64,000 nucleotides of DNA. It comes from Terriglobus roseus. GTDB lineage: Bacteria; Acidobacteriota; Terriglobia; Terriglobales; Acidobacteriaceae. The position numbers and the translations under genes are program-made. The stretch covers positions 2,604,001-2,668,000 of the forward strand of contig NZ_FNSD01000001.1 of the NCBI RefSeq assembly GCF_900105625.1, read 5' to 3'. Of the stretch, positions 43,561-53,265 are shown piece after piece (positions within the stretch are counted from its first letter, which is position 1; each line of letters opens with the position of its first letter). The notes under the pieces were generated by a model, which had not been told where the DNA came from, searched no databases, and was given only the letters and a program-made list of their open reading frames with translations.

Positions 43561-46500
43561 CTATGTCCGGGGTGGGAATTGGTTGACGGTGAGCGTAACG
43601 TCCACACTGTGCGTCACAGCAGTCTGTGCGCCTGTTGCCGTGACATGCAGATGGTAGACGCCGGGCGCCAGGCCGATGTCCGTTGGTGGCACGCTGCATC
43701 CCGTCACGGCACCGCAAAGGACCATTGCGATTGCCAACAGAAGCCATGTCCCGGCTCGTCGTTTCCGCGCTGCAAGCAACAATCCGAATGGTAGACCGGC
43801 GAAGGCAGCTAGCTTCCCAGCGGAACCCAGAGGGGAGCGGTTCAGCGCCAGCGGCGAGAGACCCGTGTGAATCTTGATGAGAGCAGTGCCCGAAGTAGCC
43901 GCGCCAAGGGAGATATTCGTAGGCGAGGCGGTCGCGGACAGCCTTGCCTGCTGTCCGGTGACAGTCAGATTCAGACTGTCAGTGAAAGAGCCGATCTGAG
44001 CGGCCCTTACCGTCAATGTGACGTCGTCCACGGTGTAGGCGGTCAGGGTCGTGGTCGACGCGGTGAGGGTGAAGTCACTCTGGCCAGCCGTGGTCGGCAA
44101 AGTGACGATATGGCTGCCCATAAGCTTCACTCCGGGATGCGTGGCATCGCCAGGCCAGGCAGCGGTGATGGTATGGGTACCGGCGGCGACCGCGCCGGTA
44201 TGGGTCACGCGTGCGGTGTTGTTCGCAAGGAGAGCTGTCCCGACGGTCGCACCGTCCAGGGCAAAGGTCACCGTTCCTGATAGAGCTGTGTTGTCCACGG
44301 GAATCAGCGCAGCGACGATGTCAAAGGTCTGGTTTGGGAGTGAAGGCTCTGGATCACCACGGACGGTCCCCCCGACGCTCTCCGGATTTCCTAGATTCAA
44401 GAGTGCAGTTACGGTATCCGGTGGCTGGTTGGTTTCTCCGTTGGCGACAAGGATGTCCGGAAGGCCATCTCCATTGAGGTCCCTCACGAAAAGGGAGGAC
44501 AGACCCTGCCCTGCAACGTAATGACTTTCGCTGCTCACCGAGCGATCCGCTTGACCATTGATCACCCCAATAGAAGACAGGAAGTTGACATTGCTCTTCA
44601 GCACCAGGTCATCGTTGCCGTCACGGTCCAGGTCAGCGGCCACCATGTCGTAATACTGCCGGGTGAGGATGTGTGTGACTGGACTGTTGAACGTGCCATC
44701 GCCTTTGCCGTACCAGATGCTTAACCCTGGAACGTTCCCCTGCGGCTGCTTCAGGGTAGAAACGATCGCAATATCGCGGTGACCGTCCCCATCGAAGTCA
44801 CCCGCGGTAACGGAAGGAGTGGGCGCGGTCGTCAGATCGCCAGCAGACGGGATGGGAAGACTGACAACGCCCATCGTGTCAAAGCTTCCATCTGCGTTCC
44901 CGTGCATCACGTACGCATGGGCCGACGTTGCGAACACCGCGTCCAGGTCCCCGTCCCCATCGACGTCGGTCAGAACCGGGTAAGTGATGTGCGCATAGAA
45001 AGTACCGGCCATCTCGTAGGGCATGGATGTCGACACAGTGCGGAAGGTGCCATTCCCAGTGCTAAGAGAAATCTGCAGTACCGGCGGCTTTGTGGTGTCG
45101 TTTGGGAAGATCAGCAGGTCATCGCGACCATCGTGATTGATATCTGCAACCGGGCGGTTTGCCCCGGAATAGAAGTCGTCAAACACAGTCGGCAACAGGA
45201 TGCCGGAGGTCATCATGGGCGCGGCAAATCTGCCGTCACCCGTTCCCGTCATGAGGTAAACCTCCCGGCTTCCGCTGAAACTAGCCGGCTTTGCCACCAG
45301 GATGTCCTGCCTGCCGTCGCCGTTGAAGTCGCCGGAAAGCAGCGGTGTCGGACGCGTGTAGCTCGACTTCAAGTCGAGCCCGGCCGTCGCGATCGTGATG
45401 GGCGCTGAGAAAGTGCCATCACCTTTGCCTGTAACCAGAGTGAGGTCACTGTCGCTGGTGGCTGCCACGTCCGCCACCCCATCCCCATTGAAATCGGCCA
45501 GTGCCGCGTAGCTGAGGGCATCGCCCGGGGCCGTGGCAACGGATGGTACGGGCGGCGCCAGTCCAGCGGATGCACCGGACAAACTAAGCAGAATGCAGCT
45601 GGGTCCAAGTGCAACGATGTCCGGCAGTCCGTCGCCGTTCAGGTCTGCAATCTGATAGGCAGGGAACTCCGTTTGGATCGTGGCTTTCTGCGGTGGATAC
45701 CCGGCGATAACCTGGCGCGGTGTTCCGTAACGAAGGTTTCCCTGGGCAGGAATCGTGGTGAAGCCGTCATTGGATGTGCCGAAGACATCCAACTTCCCGT
45801 CTCCGTCCCAATCAAGAATCTGCCGCACCGTCGCAAGGGATGCCATCCCGGCCCCACCGCCAGGACCGCCAGGGTAAGTCGCCGCGACGATGGGTGATCT
45901 GCCGTTGAAGGTGCCGTCCCCATTGCCACGCAGAATGTAGAGACCGTTCGCGGTGGCAGAGAATGAATAGGAACATGCAGCATCGGCCTTCCCGTCACCA
46001 TCCAGATCCCGGTACGCGCAGCCGGTATAGATCGGTGAAGTCCCCAGGTTGTTGCCAAAGTTGCCGTCTCCCTTGCTGAGATTTACGAATGGTCCGTTCG
46101 AGGAAATCAGGTCGGGAACGCCGTCACCATCGATATCAGACAAGGTGGGGATGTCGTTGCTACCACTGGCGAACCCACCCGCGACAAACGTGCCGCCGCC
46201 GCGATTGACCATCATGTAGCTCACGCCAGCCTGCGGATCGACCATCAGTACGTCGGGCATGCCGTCTCGCGTGACATCCGCGATGGTGGAAACGACCGGA
46301 TATGTAAGGGGAATCTGAAACGGCGCGGTCTGCGTGACGAGTGACGTGACAGCCGCAGCGAAGCTGCCATCGCCCGAACCCTTGTAGAACAGCAGGGAGC
46401 TCTGGTAACTGTTCGTGGTGGCGCCCAAAGAGACTGCGGGACACAGCAGATCCAGGTGGCCGTCGCCGTCCACGTCTGCAGTTCCACAGTTGACTTTGCC

Positions 46501-46764
46501 GCTCGCGGGAAGAGATACCGTCGGCCCAGGCTGATAATCGCCGCTGCGCCAGAGAAGCGTGTGGATCGTCCGTGTGGAGAGGACACCGTACAAAACATCC
46601 AGATGTCCGTCCCCATCCAGGTCAGCAACCAGGACGCTGTTGGGATCGGTTTCAGTGGCAATCCTTCGGGGATTACGGAAGGACTCGCCATGTGCGGATG
46701 TACCCGCGGCCAGGAGAGCACCAAAAAGGCAGAGCGAGGCAAGGCAGTGACGCAGGACAGGCAT
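43561..46764 (-). CDS. large exported FG-GAP/VCBS repeat protein
   Basis: The 1067-residue protein has a signal peptide (LRHCLASLCLFGALLAAGTSAHG). About a dozen VCBS/FG-GAP units fill residues 35-790, each with an Asp-rich loop such as DLDGDGHLDV, DVDGDGHLDL, DINHDGRDDL or DLNGDGLPDI and often KGDGTF. An Ig-like domain (VTFALDGATVGTALL) follows. The last 105 residues hold a hydrophobic segment, ARKRRAG, a second hydrophobic segment ending VTGCS, and a short beta domain (GVYHLHVTATG). It probably folds as beta-propellers on the cell surface. The start is ATG 46764. Confidence 0.85.
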   Translation of the reverse strand: MPVLRHCLASLCLFGALLAAGTSAHGESFRNPRRIATETDPNSVLVADLDGDGHLDVLYGVLSTRTIHTLLWRSGDYQPGPTVSLPASGKVNCGTADVDGDGHLDLLCPAVSLGATTNSYQSSLLFYKGSGDGSFAAAVTSLVTQTAPFQIPLTYPVVSTIADVTRDGMPDVLMVDPQAGVSYMMVNRGGGTFVAGGFASGSNDIPTLSDIDGDGVPDLISSNGPFVNLSKGDGNFGNNLGTSPIYTGCAYRDLDGDGKADAACSYSFSATANGLYILRGNGDGTFNGRSPIVAATYPGGPGGGAGMASLATVRQILDWDGDGKLDVFGTSNDGFTTIPAQGNLRYGTPRQVIAGYPPQKATIQTEFPAYQIADLNGDGLPDIVALGPSCILLSLSGASAGLAPPVPSVATAPGDALSYAALADFNGDGVADVAATSDSDLTLVTGKGDGTFSAPITIATAGLDLKSSYTRPTPLLSGDFNGDGRQDILVAKPASFSGSREVYLMTGTGDGRFAAPMMTSGILLPTVFDDFYSGANRPVADINHDGRDDLLIFPNDTTKPPVLQISLSTGNGTFRTVSTSMPYEMAGTFYAHITYPVLTDVDGDGDLDAVFATSAHAYVMHGNADGSFDTMGVVSLPIPSAGDLTTAPTPSVTAGDFDGDGHRDIAIVSTLKQPQGNVPGLSIWYGKGDGTFNSPVTHILTRQYYDMVAADLDRDGNDDLVLKSNVNFLSSIGVINGQADRSVSSESHYVAGQGLSSLFVRDLNGDGLPDILVANGETNQPPDTVTALLNLGNPESVGGTVRGDPEPSLPNQTFDIVAALIPVDNTALSGTVTFALDGATVGTALLANNTARVTHTGAVAAGTHTITAAWPGDATHPGVKLMGSHIVTLPTTAGQSDFTLTASTTTLTAYTVDDVTLTVRAAQIGSFTDSLNLTVTGQQARLSATASPTNISLGAATSGTALIKIHTGLSPLALNRSPLGSAGKLAAFAGLPFGLLLAARKRRAGTWLLLAIAMVLCGAVTGCSVPPTDIGLAPGVYHLHVTATGAQTAVTHSVDVTLTVNQFPPRT

Positions 46765-46855
46765 GAGGGATTCCGGTACAGGAAGTGGCACCAGCTTACT
46801 GCACCGCTGCGACCTTCCGTACCCGACATCGGGTGAAGGGGTAAACTTATCAGCG

Positions 46856-47695
46856 ATGAGTTGGTTCAAGCGGCTGGATAACGAGATTGTTTCGGACTCT
46901 GAGCGGACGGTCCGCACGGAGGGCCTTTGGGTCAAGTGCCCGGATTGTGGCAAGGCCATCTTTCGCGCGGAGCTGGACGCGAACATGCGTGTGTGCCCCC
47001 ACTGCGGCCACCACTTCAAGATGGACGCCCGCACCCGCATCGACAACCTGCTGGAGCCTGGCTACCAGCTTGTCGATATGGAACTAGTATCGACCGACCC
47101 GCTGAACTTCACCGACCTGAAACCTTATAAAAAGCGGCTGGCCGAAGCGCAGGCCAAGACTGGCCTGAATGACGCCATCGTCAATGCCATTGGCAAGCTC
47201 GGCGAGCGCGACATTGTGATCAGCGCCATGGAATACAGCTTCATTGGCGGCAGCATGGGTGCAGTGGTGGGTGAGACGATCGCCCGCGCCGTTGACCGCT
47301 CGCTCGAAACGCGTGCTCCTTTGCTCATCATCAGCGCCAGCGGTGGTGCGCGCATGATGGAGGGCATTGCCAGCCTGATGCAGCTTGCGAAGATCTCCGC
47401 CGCGCTGGGCCGCCTCGCAGACGCGAAGGTGCCCTACATCAGCCTGATGACGGACCCCACCACGGGTGGCGTGACCGCCAGCTTCGCCATGCTGGGCGAC
47501 CTGAACATCGCAGAGCCCGGCGCACTGATCGGCTTCGCTGGTCCCCGCGTCATCGAGCAAACCATCCGCCAGAAGCTGCCCGAAGGCTTCCAGCGCAGTG
47601 AGTTCCTGCTACAGCACGGCTTCCTGGACGCGGTTGTCCCGCGCAAGGAACTGAAGGCTTACCTCGAGCGCGCGTTCGGCTGGATGTCTGCCTAG
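46856..47695 (+). CDS. accD: acetyl-CoA carboxylase carboxyltransferase subunit beta
   Basis: AccD transfers the carboxyl group to acetyl-CoA in the first step of fatty acid synthesis, together with AccA. The 279-residue protein opens MSWFKRLDNEI and has the four-Cys zinc ribbon CPDCGKAIF...VCPHCGHHF, then the crotonase-like core with SGGARMMEGIASLMQ, LMTDPTTGGVTASFAMLGD and GFAGPRVIEQTIRQKLPEGFQ. accA is not in the window. The start at 46856 is by family length; the Shine-Dalgarno is poor. It is divergent from the VCBS gene. Confidence 0.97.
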   Translation: MSWFKRLDNEIVSDSERTVRTEGLWVKCPDCGKAIFRAELDANMRVCPHCGHHFKMDARTRIDNLLEPGYQLVDMELVSTDPLNFTDLKPYKKRLAEAQAKTGLNDAIVNAIGKLGERDIVISAMEYSFIGGSMGAVVGETIARAVDRSLETRAPLLIISASGGARMMEGIASLMQLAKISAALGRLADAKVPYISLMTDPTTGGVTASFAMLGDLNIAEPGALIGFAGPRVIEQTIRQKLPEGFQRSEFLLQHGFLDAVVPRKELKAYLERAFGWMSA

Positions 47696-48064
47696 ACCCA
47701 TCGGGTCTGAGAAAAAGGGGTGGGGAACAGAGGGTTGTCGCGCACAGCGCAATGATCGCGTCTTCCGATGACGCATACGCCTTTTGTCCCTGATGCCTTG
47801 TCCACCAATGAGGCTTTCCCGCCACTATCTCAGGTCCGTGTGAGGGCTGAAGCCACCTGCTTCATCTCACGCCCCGCGCGCGCAGAACGATATCATTCGT
47901 GGGCTCTACAACCTGCTGGGGAACGACAAACTGCTCGGGCCGGTGTTTACTCGGGAGAAAGTATCTCGTCACACACATAAATGCCAGCGCGCGGAGTCCT
48001 CTCCGCAGACAAGACCGTACGCCGCATAACGGCACGGTTGGCTTCAAAGGGTTGAAAACACTCC
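47696..48064. other. 369-bp intergenic region
   Basis: A small hairpin (AGACCC-ATC-GGGTCT, 47694-47708) overlaps the accD stop but has no T-run. From about 47870 to 48018 one frame reads like protein (QNDIIRGLYNLLGNDKLLG) but has no start codon or ribosome site, so I do not call a gene. The rest shows nothing. Confidence 0.4.
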
Positions 48065-50965
48065 ATGACACCTGTTCCCCCCGTGATGTCTTCCAAGGCG
48101 CGATTGATGCTCCGTACCGCTCGCACTGCCTTTGTCTCCGGCCTGATGCTGTCCGGATTGCTGCACGCGACGGCGCAGACGCCTGCTCCGCGGCTGGCAG
48201 CGGTTCCCGCGGCCACCGCTGCCCGATTCGCTCTGCCCGCCAGCCCGAAGGAACGTCTGGAGAACTCGCAGGTCATCGGACACCTCTCCGGCGAGACTGC
48301 GGTGACCGGCATGAAGCTGTACCTGAAGCCTACGGCCGCGCAGCAGGCTGACCTGGATCAGTTGGTCGTGGACCAGCAGACCCCCGGGTCCGCTGCCTAT
48401 CACCAGTGGCTGACGCCCGCGCAGTATGGAGCGCGATTCGGCCTGGCGGACGCGGATCTCTCTACGCTCACTGCTTGGTTGCAGGCCCGTGGCTTCACCG
48501 TCGACGCCGTTGCACCCAGCCGCAACTTCATCACCTTTTCCGGTACTGCCTCAACGGTTGAAAGCGCCTTCGCGGTTTCCATGCAGCGTTACCGCCGCGA
48601 TGGCCGCGAGTTTTTTGAGAACAGCACGGCTCCCTCGATTCCTGCGGCACTGGCCGATGTGGTCGGCGGTATCACCGGCATCAGCAGCTTCCGCGCGGTC
48701 CCACACGCACGCCACATCGCTGCCCCTCAGGCGAAGCTGACCGGCGACTACACCACCAGCACCGCGGCGCACTATCTGGTGCCATGGGACGTTCGACAGA
48801 TCTTTGGGGTCAACACTCTGATCAGCTCGGGCTTTGACGGAACAGGCGTCAAGATCGGCGTCATCGGCCAGTCGGCCGTAGATACCGCCCAGTTGACCTA
48901 CTTCCAGCAGAAGACGGGTCAGACCGTGAAGCTGCCCACGATGATCCTTGTGCCGAACACCGGTGTCAGCAACAAGGTGGATGGTGATGAGGGCGAGAGC
49001 GAACTCGACCTGGAGTACTCCGGCGGCGTAGCCCCGGGCGCTTCGATCCAGTTCATCTATACGGGCTGCACCAGCACTACCAGCACCGGTGTTCTCAGCG
49101 GTACCACCAACTGCGGCAGCAACGGCGTCTTCGATGCGCTGAGCTACGCGGTGACCAATGCGGTGGCACCGATCCTGACCCTGAGCTACGGCGGCTGCGA
49201 ATCGTCGTACACAACCTTCGCCACGGCAGGAACTACACCGTTTGAGTCCGTGCTGAAGCAGGCCAACGTGCAGGGACAGACCATCATGGTGTCGTCCGGC
49301 GATACGGGCGCGACAAGCTGCGAAGGATCTACCGCATCGCTGGTGGCCACGGGCGGACTCTCCGTCTCCTATCCTGCATCTTCGATGTATGTGACCGCTG
49401 TGGGCGGAACTGCGCTGAATACCGATAGCGCCACCTTCTGGAGCTCCACCAACAACAGTTTCGAAGGATCGGTGAATGCCACGGTCCCGGGAACCACCGG
49501 ACCCATGCCAGCGGTGGCCTGGAACGACACCGTGGCCTACGGCTCGCTTTCGGCAAGCGGCGGCGGCGCGAGTGCCATCTTCAACAAGCCAAGCTGGCAG
49601 ACCGGCACCGGAGTGCCCGCCGATAGCCATCGTGACGTGCCGGACGTCGCCTTCCCGGCAGCCGTGGAGCAGCACGCGTACATCGTCTGCAGTCAGGGTT
49701 CTACCTGCTCGAATTCCAACCTTGGTTTCGGCACATCGAATGGCGGCGGAGGCCTGGTGGGTGGCACCTCAGCCGCAGCGCCGGTGTTCGCAGCAATGTT
49801 GGCTGTCGTCGAGCAGGCCAATGGCGGTGCTTCGCTGGGCAACATCAATCCGAGCCTGTATACGCTGGCTGCCGGGTCATCCGCCAGCAGCATCTTCCAG
49901 GACATCACCAGCGGCAACAACATCGTTACCTGCAAGGGTGGCACTACCGGCTGCTCGTCGACCAGTGCCACCACAAATGGCACAATGGGCTTCTCCGCCG
50001 GAACGGGTTATGACCAGGTCACGGGCCTTGGTTCTATCCTTGCCACCGGCCTGCAGGCCGCCTTCTCCACGATCGCTAACCCCAGTACACTTCTGACGCC
50101 GAGCGTCGTAGTAGCCGCTGCAACATCCACGCCGACGGGCGGCACCACGGATCTACTGTCGATCACCGTTGCCGGTTCGGGCGCAACCCCGACGGGAACC
50201 GTGACGGTCATCGTTGACGGAACGGCGTTGTCGACCGCCACCGCGCTCTCCAGCGGTACGGCGAACTACACCTACGCCGTCCCAGCGTGTACGGCGACGT
50301 CTGCCTGCTCGCACACCGTGCTCGTCTACTACGCTGGCAACGCGGTGTACAAGCCAGGCTCTGGCACGCTGACGCTGACGGTTCCCACAACGTCTACGGG
50401 TGTCACACCCTCGTTCACGCTGAAAGCCGCTTCCTCGACGGTGACGACTTCCGCAGGAGGCTCAACGACTAATGTCATCGCGGTAACTCCGGCCGGTGGC
50501 TTTACGGGTGCCGTGACCTTTTCGGCAGCGTTGACCAGCTCGACCGGAACGTTTGCCGGTTGTTACCTTCTGCCGACGGCCACCGTGGCCAGTGCCGCAG
50601 TCAGCTCCACCATGACCATCTACACCGCGACAACTGGCTGCGCGTCGAGCTCGGCCCTGAAGAGTTCGACCTTGGCAAAGCTCGACACGAAGCCAACGCA
50701 GCCTGGCTTGCCCGGTCCGCGCGCTGGCTTAGTGGTGTTCTCTGCCGGTCTGCTGGCCTGCTTCACGCTTCGTAAGCGCGTGCGTGCCGGTGTGCTGATC
50801 GCAGTCGCCCTTTCGGCGCTTACGGTCGGCATGACTGGTTGCAGCAGCAGCGGATCAGCCGCTACAGCGGCCACGACGACCTCAGCAGGCACGTATGTGA
50901 TCACTGTGACCGGCACTTCCGGCACGCTGAGCACGACCACGAGCTTCACCCTGACCGTCCAGTAA
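48065..50965 (+). CDS. exported S53 (sedolisin/kumamolisin) protease with Ig-like C-terminus
   Basis: The 966-residue protein is a serine-carboxyl peptidase, usually active at acid pH outside the cell. It has a signal peptide (about residues 18-38), a pro-kumamolisin prodomain (about 55-210; YHQWLTPAQYGARFGL), and the catalytic domain with ESELDLEYSGGVAPGA (Glu and Asp) and GGTSAAAPVFAAMLA (nucleophile Ser). An Ig-like domain follows, then the C-terminal module: a hydrophobic segment, LRKRVRAG, a second hydrophobic segment ending MTGCS, and GTYVITVTGTSG. ATG 48065 or a downstream ATG could be the start. Confidence 0.9.
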   Translation: MTPVPPVMSSKARLMLRTARTAFVSGLMLSGLLHATAQTPAPRLAAVPAATAARFALPASPKERLENSQVIGHLSGETAVTGMKLYLKPTAAQQADLDQLVVDQQTPGSAAYHQWLTPAQYGARFGLADADLSTLTAWLQARGFTVDAVAPSRNFITFSGTASTVESAFAVSMQRYRRDGREFFENSTAPSIPAALADVVGGITGISSFRAVPHARHIAAPQAKLTGDYTTSTAAHYLVPWDVRQIFGVNTLISSGFDGTGVKIGVIGQSAVDTAQLTYFQQKTGQTVKLPTMILVPNTGVSNKVDGDEGESELDLEYSGGVAPGASIQFIYTGCTSTTSTGVLSGTTNCGSNGVFDALSYAVTNAVAPILTLSYGGCESSYTTFATAGTTPFESVLKQANVQGQTIMVSSGDTGATSCEGSTASLVATGGLSVSYPASSMYVTAVGGTALNTDSATFWSSTNNSFEGSVNATVPGTTGPMPAVAWNDTVAYGSLSASGGGASAIFNKPSWQTGTGVPADSHRDVPDVAFPAAVEQHAYIVCSQGSTCSNSNLGFGTSNGGGGLVGGTSAAAPVFAAMLAVVEQANGGASLGNINPSLYTLAAGSSASSIFQDITSGNNIVTCKGGTTGCSSTSATTNGTMGFSAGTGYDQVTGLGSILATGLQAAFSTIANPSTLLTPSVVVAAATSTPTGGTTDLLSITVAGSGATPTGTVTVIVDGTALSTATALSSGTANYTYAVPACTATSACSHTVLVYYAGNAVYKPGSGTLTLTVPTTSTGVTPSFTLKAASSTVTTSAGGSTTNVIAVTPAGGFTGAVTFSAALTSSTGTFAGCYLLPTATVASAAVSSTMTIYTATTGCASSSALKSSTLAKLDTKPTQPGLPGPRAGLVVFSAGLLACFTLRKRVRAGVLIAVALSALTVGMTGCSSSGSAATAATTTSAGTYVITVTGTSGTLSTTTSFTLTVQ

Positions 50966-50985
50966 CGCGTCGCAACGCTCAATAG

Positions 50986-51014
50986 AAAGCCGCCCATTGT
51001 GGGCGGCTTTTTGC
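50986..51014 (+). terminator. intrinsic terminator of the S53 protease gene
   Basis: AAAGCCGCCC and GGGCGGCTTT form a 10-bp stem with loop ATTGT, followed by TTTTT-type residues. It sits about 20 bp after the protease stop. Confidence 0.88.
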
Positions 51015-51044
51015 GTTCCCGGACGCACTCATTACAGTGAAGAG

Positions 51045-51911
51045 ATGCAAGAGGGCAAACCATCGGGCACGGCCTATCGCGTGGCATTACGACGGGCGGC
51101 GCACCAGGTCTTCGACTCGCCGATTGTCTTTCGTGATCCGTTGGCGCTGCGCATCCTTGGCATGACGCCGGAGAAGCTGGGCGGTACGGATTTGCGTGCA
51201 CCCTCGCGTCCGCATTCGGTTGGTCTGCGCGCGTTTCTTGTTGGACGCTCACGCTTTGCTGAGGACACCCTGGCGGATGCGGTCGCAACGCAGGGCGTGA
51301 CGCAATACGTGCTGCTCGGCGCAGGTCTGGATACCTTCGCCTATCGCAATCAGCATCCGGGCCTGCGGGTCTTTGAGGTAGACCATCCGGACACGCAGGC
51401 GTGGAAGCTCTCGCTGTTATCCCGCACGAAGATCGATGTGCCTTCGACCGTTACACACGTGGCCGTTGACTTCCACGTCGATACACTTGCACAACAGTTG
51501 GCCGAGGCGGGCTTCGATATGTCGCAACCCGCAGTCTTCGCGTGGCTCGGCGTGGTGCCTTACCTCACCGACGAGGGCTTCACCGCGACGATGGAGTTCC
51601 TCTCAGCATGCGCGCCCGGCAGCGAACTCATCTTTGACTACGGCCTGCCACCCGAAGCATTGCCGCAGTTCGAGCGGATGGCCTTTGAGTCCATGGCATC
51701 ACGCGTCGCCGCGGCAGGCGAACCCTTCCAGCTCTTCTTCATGCCGGATGCGATCCACGAACGTCTGTGCCGCATGGGCTGGGAGTTGATCGAAGACCTG
51801 GATACCAGCGCGCTGAACGCGCGCTATTTTGCCGTGGGCAAGCTACGAGCTCTCGGCAGCGGCGCACACATGCTTTCCGCGCGCCTGCTGCCGCAGAAAG
51901 CAGACGGCTAG
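51045..51911 (+). CDS. class I SAM-dependent methyltransferase (TIGR00027/LCMT-like)
   Basis: The 288-residue protein resembles the PF04072/TIGR00027 group: AHQVFDSPIVFRDPLALRIL at the start, SRFAEDTLADAV, YVLLGAGLDTFAYRN for the SAM-binding loop, VFEVDHPDTQAWK for the acidic ribose-binding end, and VFAWLGVVPYLT. It is soluble. Targets in this family include carboxyl or hydroxyl groups of small molecules and proteins; none is known here. It ends with a 4-bp tail-to-tail overlap with the aldolase-like gene. Confidence 0.88.
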   Translation: MQEGKPSGTAYRVALRRAAHQVFDSPIVFRDPLALRILGMTPEKLGGTDLRAPSRPHSVGLRAFLVGRSRFAEDTLADAVATQGVTQYVLLGAGLDTFAYRNQHPGLRVFEVDHPDTQAWKLSLLSRTKIDVPSTVTHVAVDFHVDTLAQQLAEAGFDMSQPAVFAWLGVVPYLTDEGFTATMEFLSACAPGSELIFDYGLPPEALPQFERMAFESMASRVAAAGEPFQLFFMPDAIHERLCRMGWELIEDLDTSALNARYFAVGKLRALGSGAHMLSARLLPQKADG

Positions 51912-53074
51912 GAGACGAATGGTTTCACAATCTCCGCAACCGGCCGTCGCAGAATCGTCTCATTGAAGTACATGACGATCGCTCCATTGTGCGGTGCGGC
52001 AATGCGGATGTCCGCGGCCAGCAGGCGTTCCTGCAATCCCTTCATGCGTGCGTCCGATGGCTTCAGCAGGAAGATGTTGCTCTCATTCGGCACACGCTCC
52101 ACGGCATAGCCGCCGGATGACTGCAGCTTCGTCATGACTTCTTCTGCGCTCGAGCGAACCTTGCTCCAGCGTTCCGGCAGGCCGTCGAGTGCGTTGAGCG
52201 CAGGCAGTGCCGCGACCCAACCGTGATAGATCAGGCCTCCGAACACATGGCGCAGATCGCGCGCCTGCGCCATCTTCTCTTTCGTGCCCATCAGCATGCC
52301 GCCGAAGGGTGCGTGCAGTGCCTTGTACAGCGATGCGAAGACAGTATCGAAGGGCGCGGCGTAGCGGGCAAGATCGTAGCCGTGCGTCCCCAGCAGCATG
52401 AAGGCGCGCGCGCCATCCCAGTGCGTCGCGATGCCCTTGCTTCTTGCCATCGCGCAGACTTTCTCCACGGTTGCGAAGGGAATCGACTCCCCGTTGTGCC
52501 GCCGCACGGGGCTTTCCATGGAGATGGCGCCGACTTTCAACGGATACGCGCGATGTTCCGCGTCCAGCACCGCTGCCTCCCACTCCTCGTAGCTGGGCGC
52601 GCCCTTGCCCGGCGCGACAGGCTGCATGGTGATGCCGCTCAGAATCGACGGGCCGTCGCTCTCATCCGCGTAAAGATGGCTGTCCGCCTGCGTGATCAGG
52701 TGTTTGTGATCGCCGCACAGGATGCGAGCCGCAAGGTTGTTGGCGAGTGTTCCCGTCGGCAGGAAGACGCAGTCTTCCTTACCGAACATGGCGGCGAACT
52801 TCTGCTCCAGCTCCGTCACCGCGCCGCCTTTGAGGTATGTGTCTTCCTTGCCGGGATGCTTGGCAAGCGCCGCGGTGAACATGCGGATATGCTCTTCCGG
52901 CGAGATGTTCGGATAGTCACTGGCAAAGTAGACAGTACGGTCGTCGACAGGCGGCAGAGGCGCTGGTGTCACCATCGTCTGGGCCAACAGCGCATGCTGC
53001 GTGAGCGCTGCTGCCGTGATTGCCGCGGGCGCTGCGCCCAGCAGGAACGATCTCCGGTCGAATGCATCTGCCAT
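51908..53074 (-). CDS. Tat-exported threonine-aldolase-like PLP enzyme
   Basis: The 388-residue protein belongs to the beta-eliminating lyase/threonine aldolase branch of fold type I PLP enzymes. Visible residues include SDYPNISPEEHIRMF, FLPTGTLANNLAA, the cofactor Asp in THWDGARAF, and the probable PLP Lys in SLYKALHAPFGG. Its N-terminus is a twin-arginine signal (DRRSFLLGAAPAAITAAAL), unusual because aldolases are normally cytosolic. ATG 53074 follows GGAG by eight bases. The export and the reaction are inference. Confidence 0.86.
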   Translation of the reverse strand: MADAFDRRSFLLGAAPAAITAAALTQHALLAQTMVTPAPLPPVDDRTVYFASDYPNISPEEHIRMFTAALAKHPGKEDTYLKGGAVTELEQKFAAMFGKEDCVFLPTGTLANNLAARILCGDHKHLITQADSHLYADESDGPSILSGITMQPVAPGKGAPSYEEWEAAVLDAEHRAYPLKVGAISMESPVRRHNGESIPFATVEKVCAMARSKGIATHWDGARAFMLLGTHGYDLARYAAPFDTVFASLYKALHAPFGGMLMGTKEKMAQARDLRHVFGGLIYHGWVAALPALNALDGLPERWSKVRSSAEEVMTKLQSSGGYAVERVPNESNIFLLKPSDARMKGLQERLLAADIRIAAPHNGAIVMYFNETILRRPVAEIVKPFVS

Positions 53075-53265
53075 GGTCGTCTCCGTCATATTGCAGGTCA
53101 TAAAGGGCAATGCCACTGCGTGAGAGCAGCAGCCTGCCCGGATCGGGTGCGCCGCACGAAAGCGTGGCGAATAAGTGTGTGCAGAGTGGGGCGTGTGGAC
53201 TCATCATACTCACGTACTGCGTAACCGCACCGCGCAACATCAGACGTAGTCAGGGAAGACACATC

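Noticed and set aside
47870-48018. protein-like stretch QNDIIRGLYNLLGNDKLLG
   Set aside because: No start codon or ribosome site in frame and no family recognised; kept only as a possible relic.
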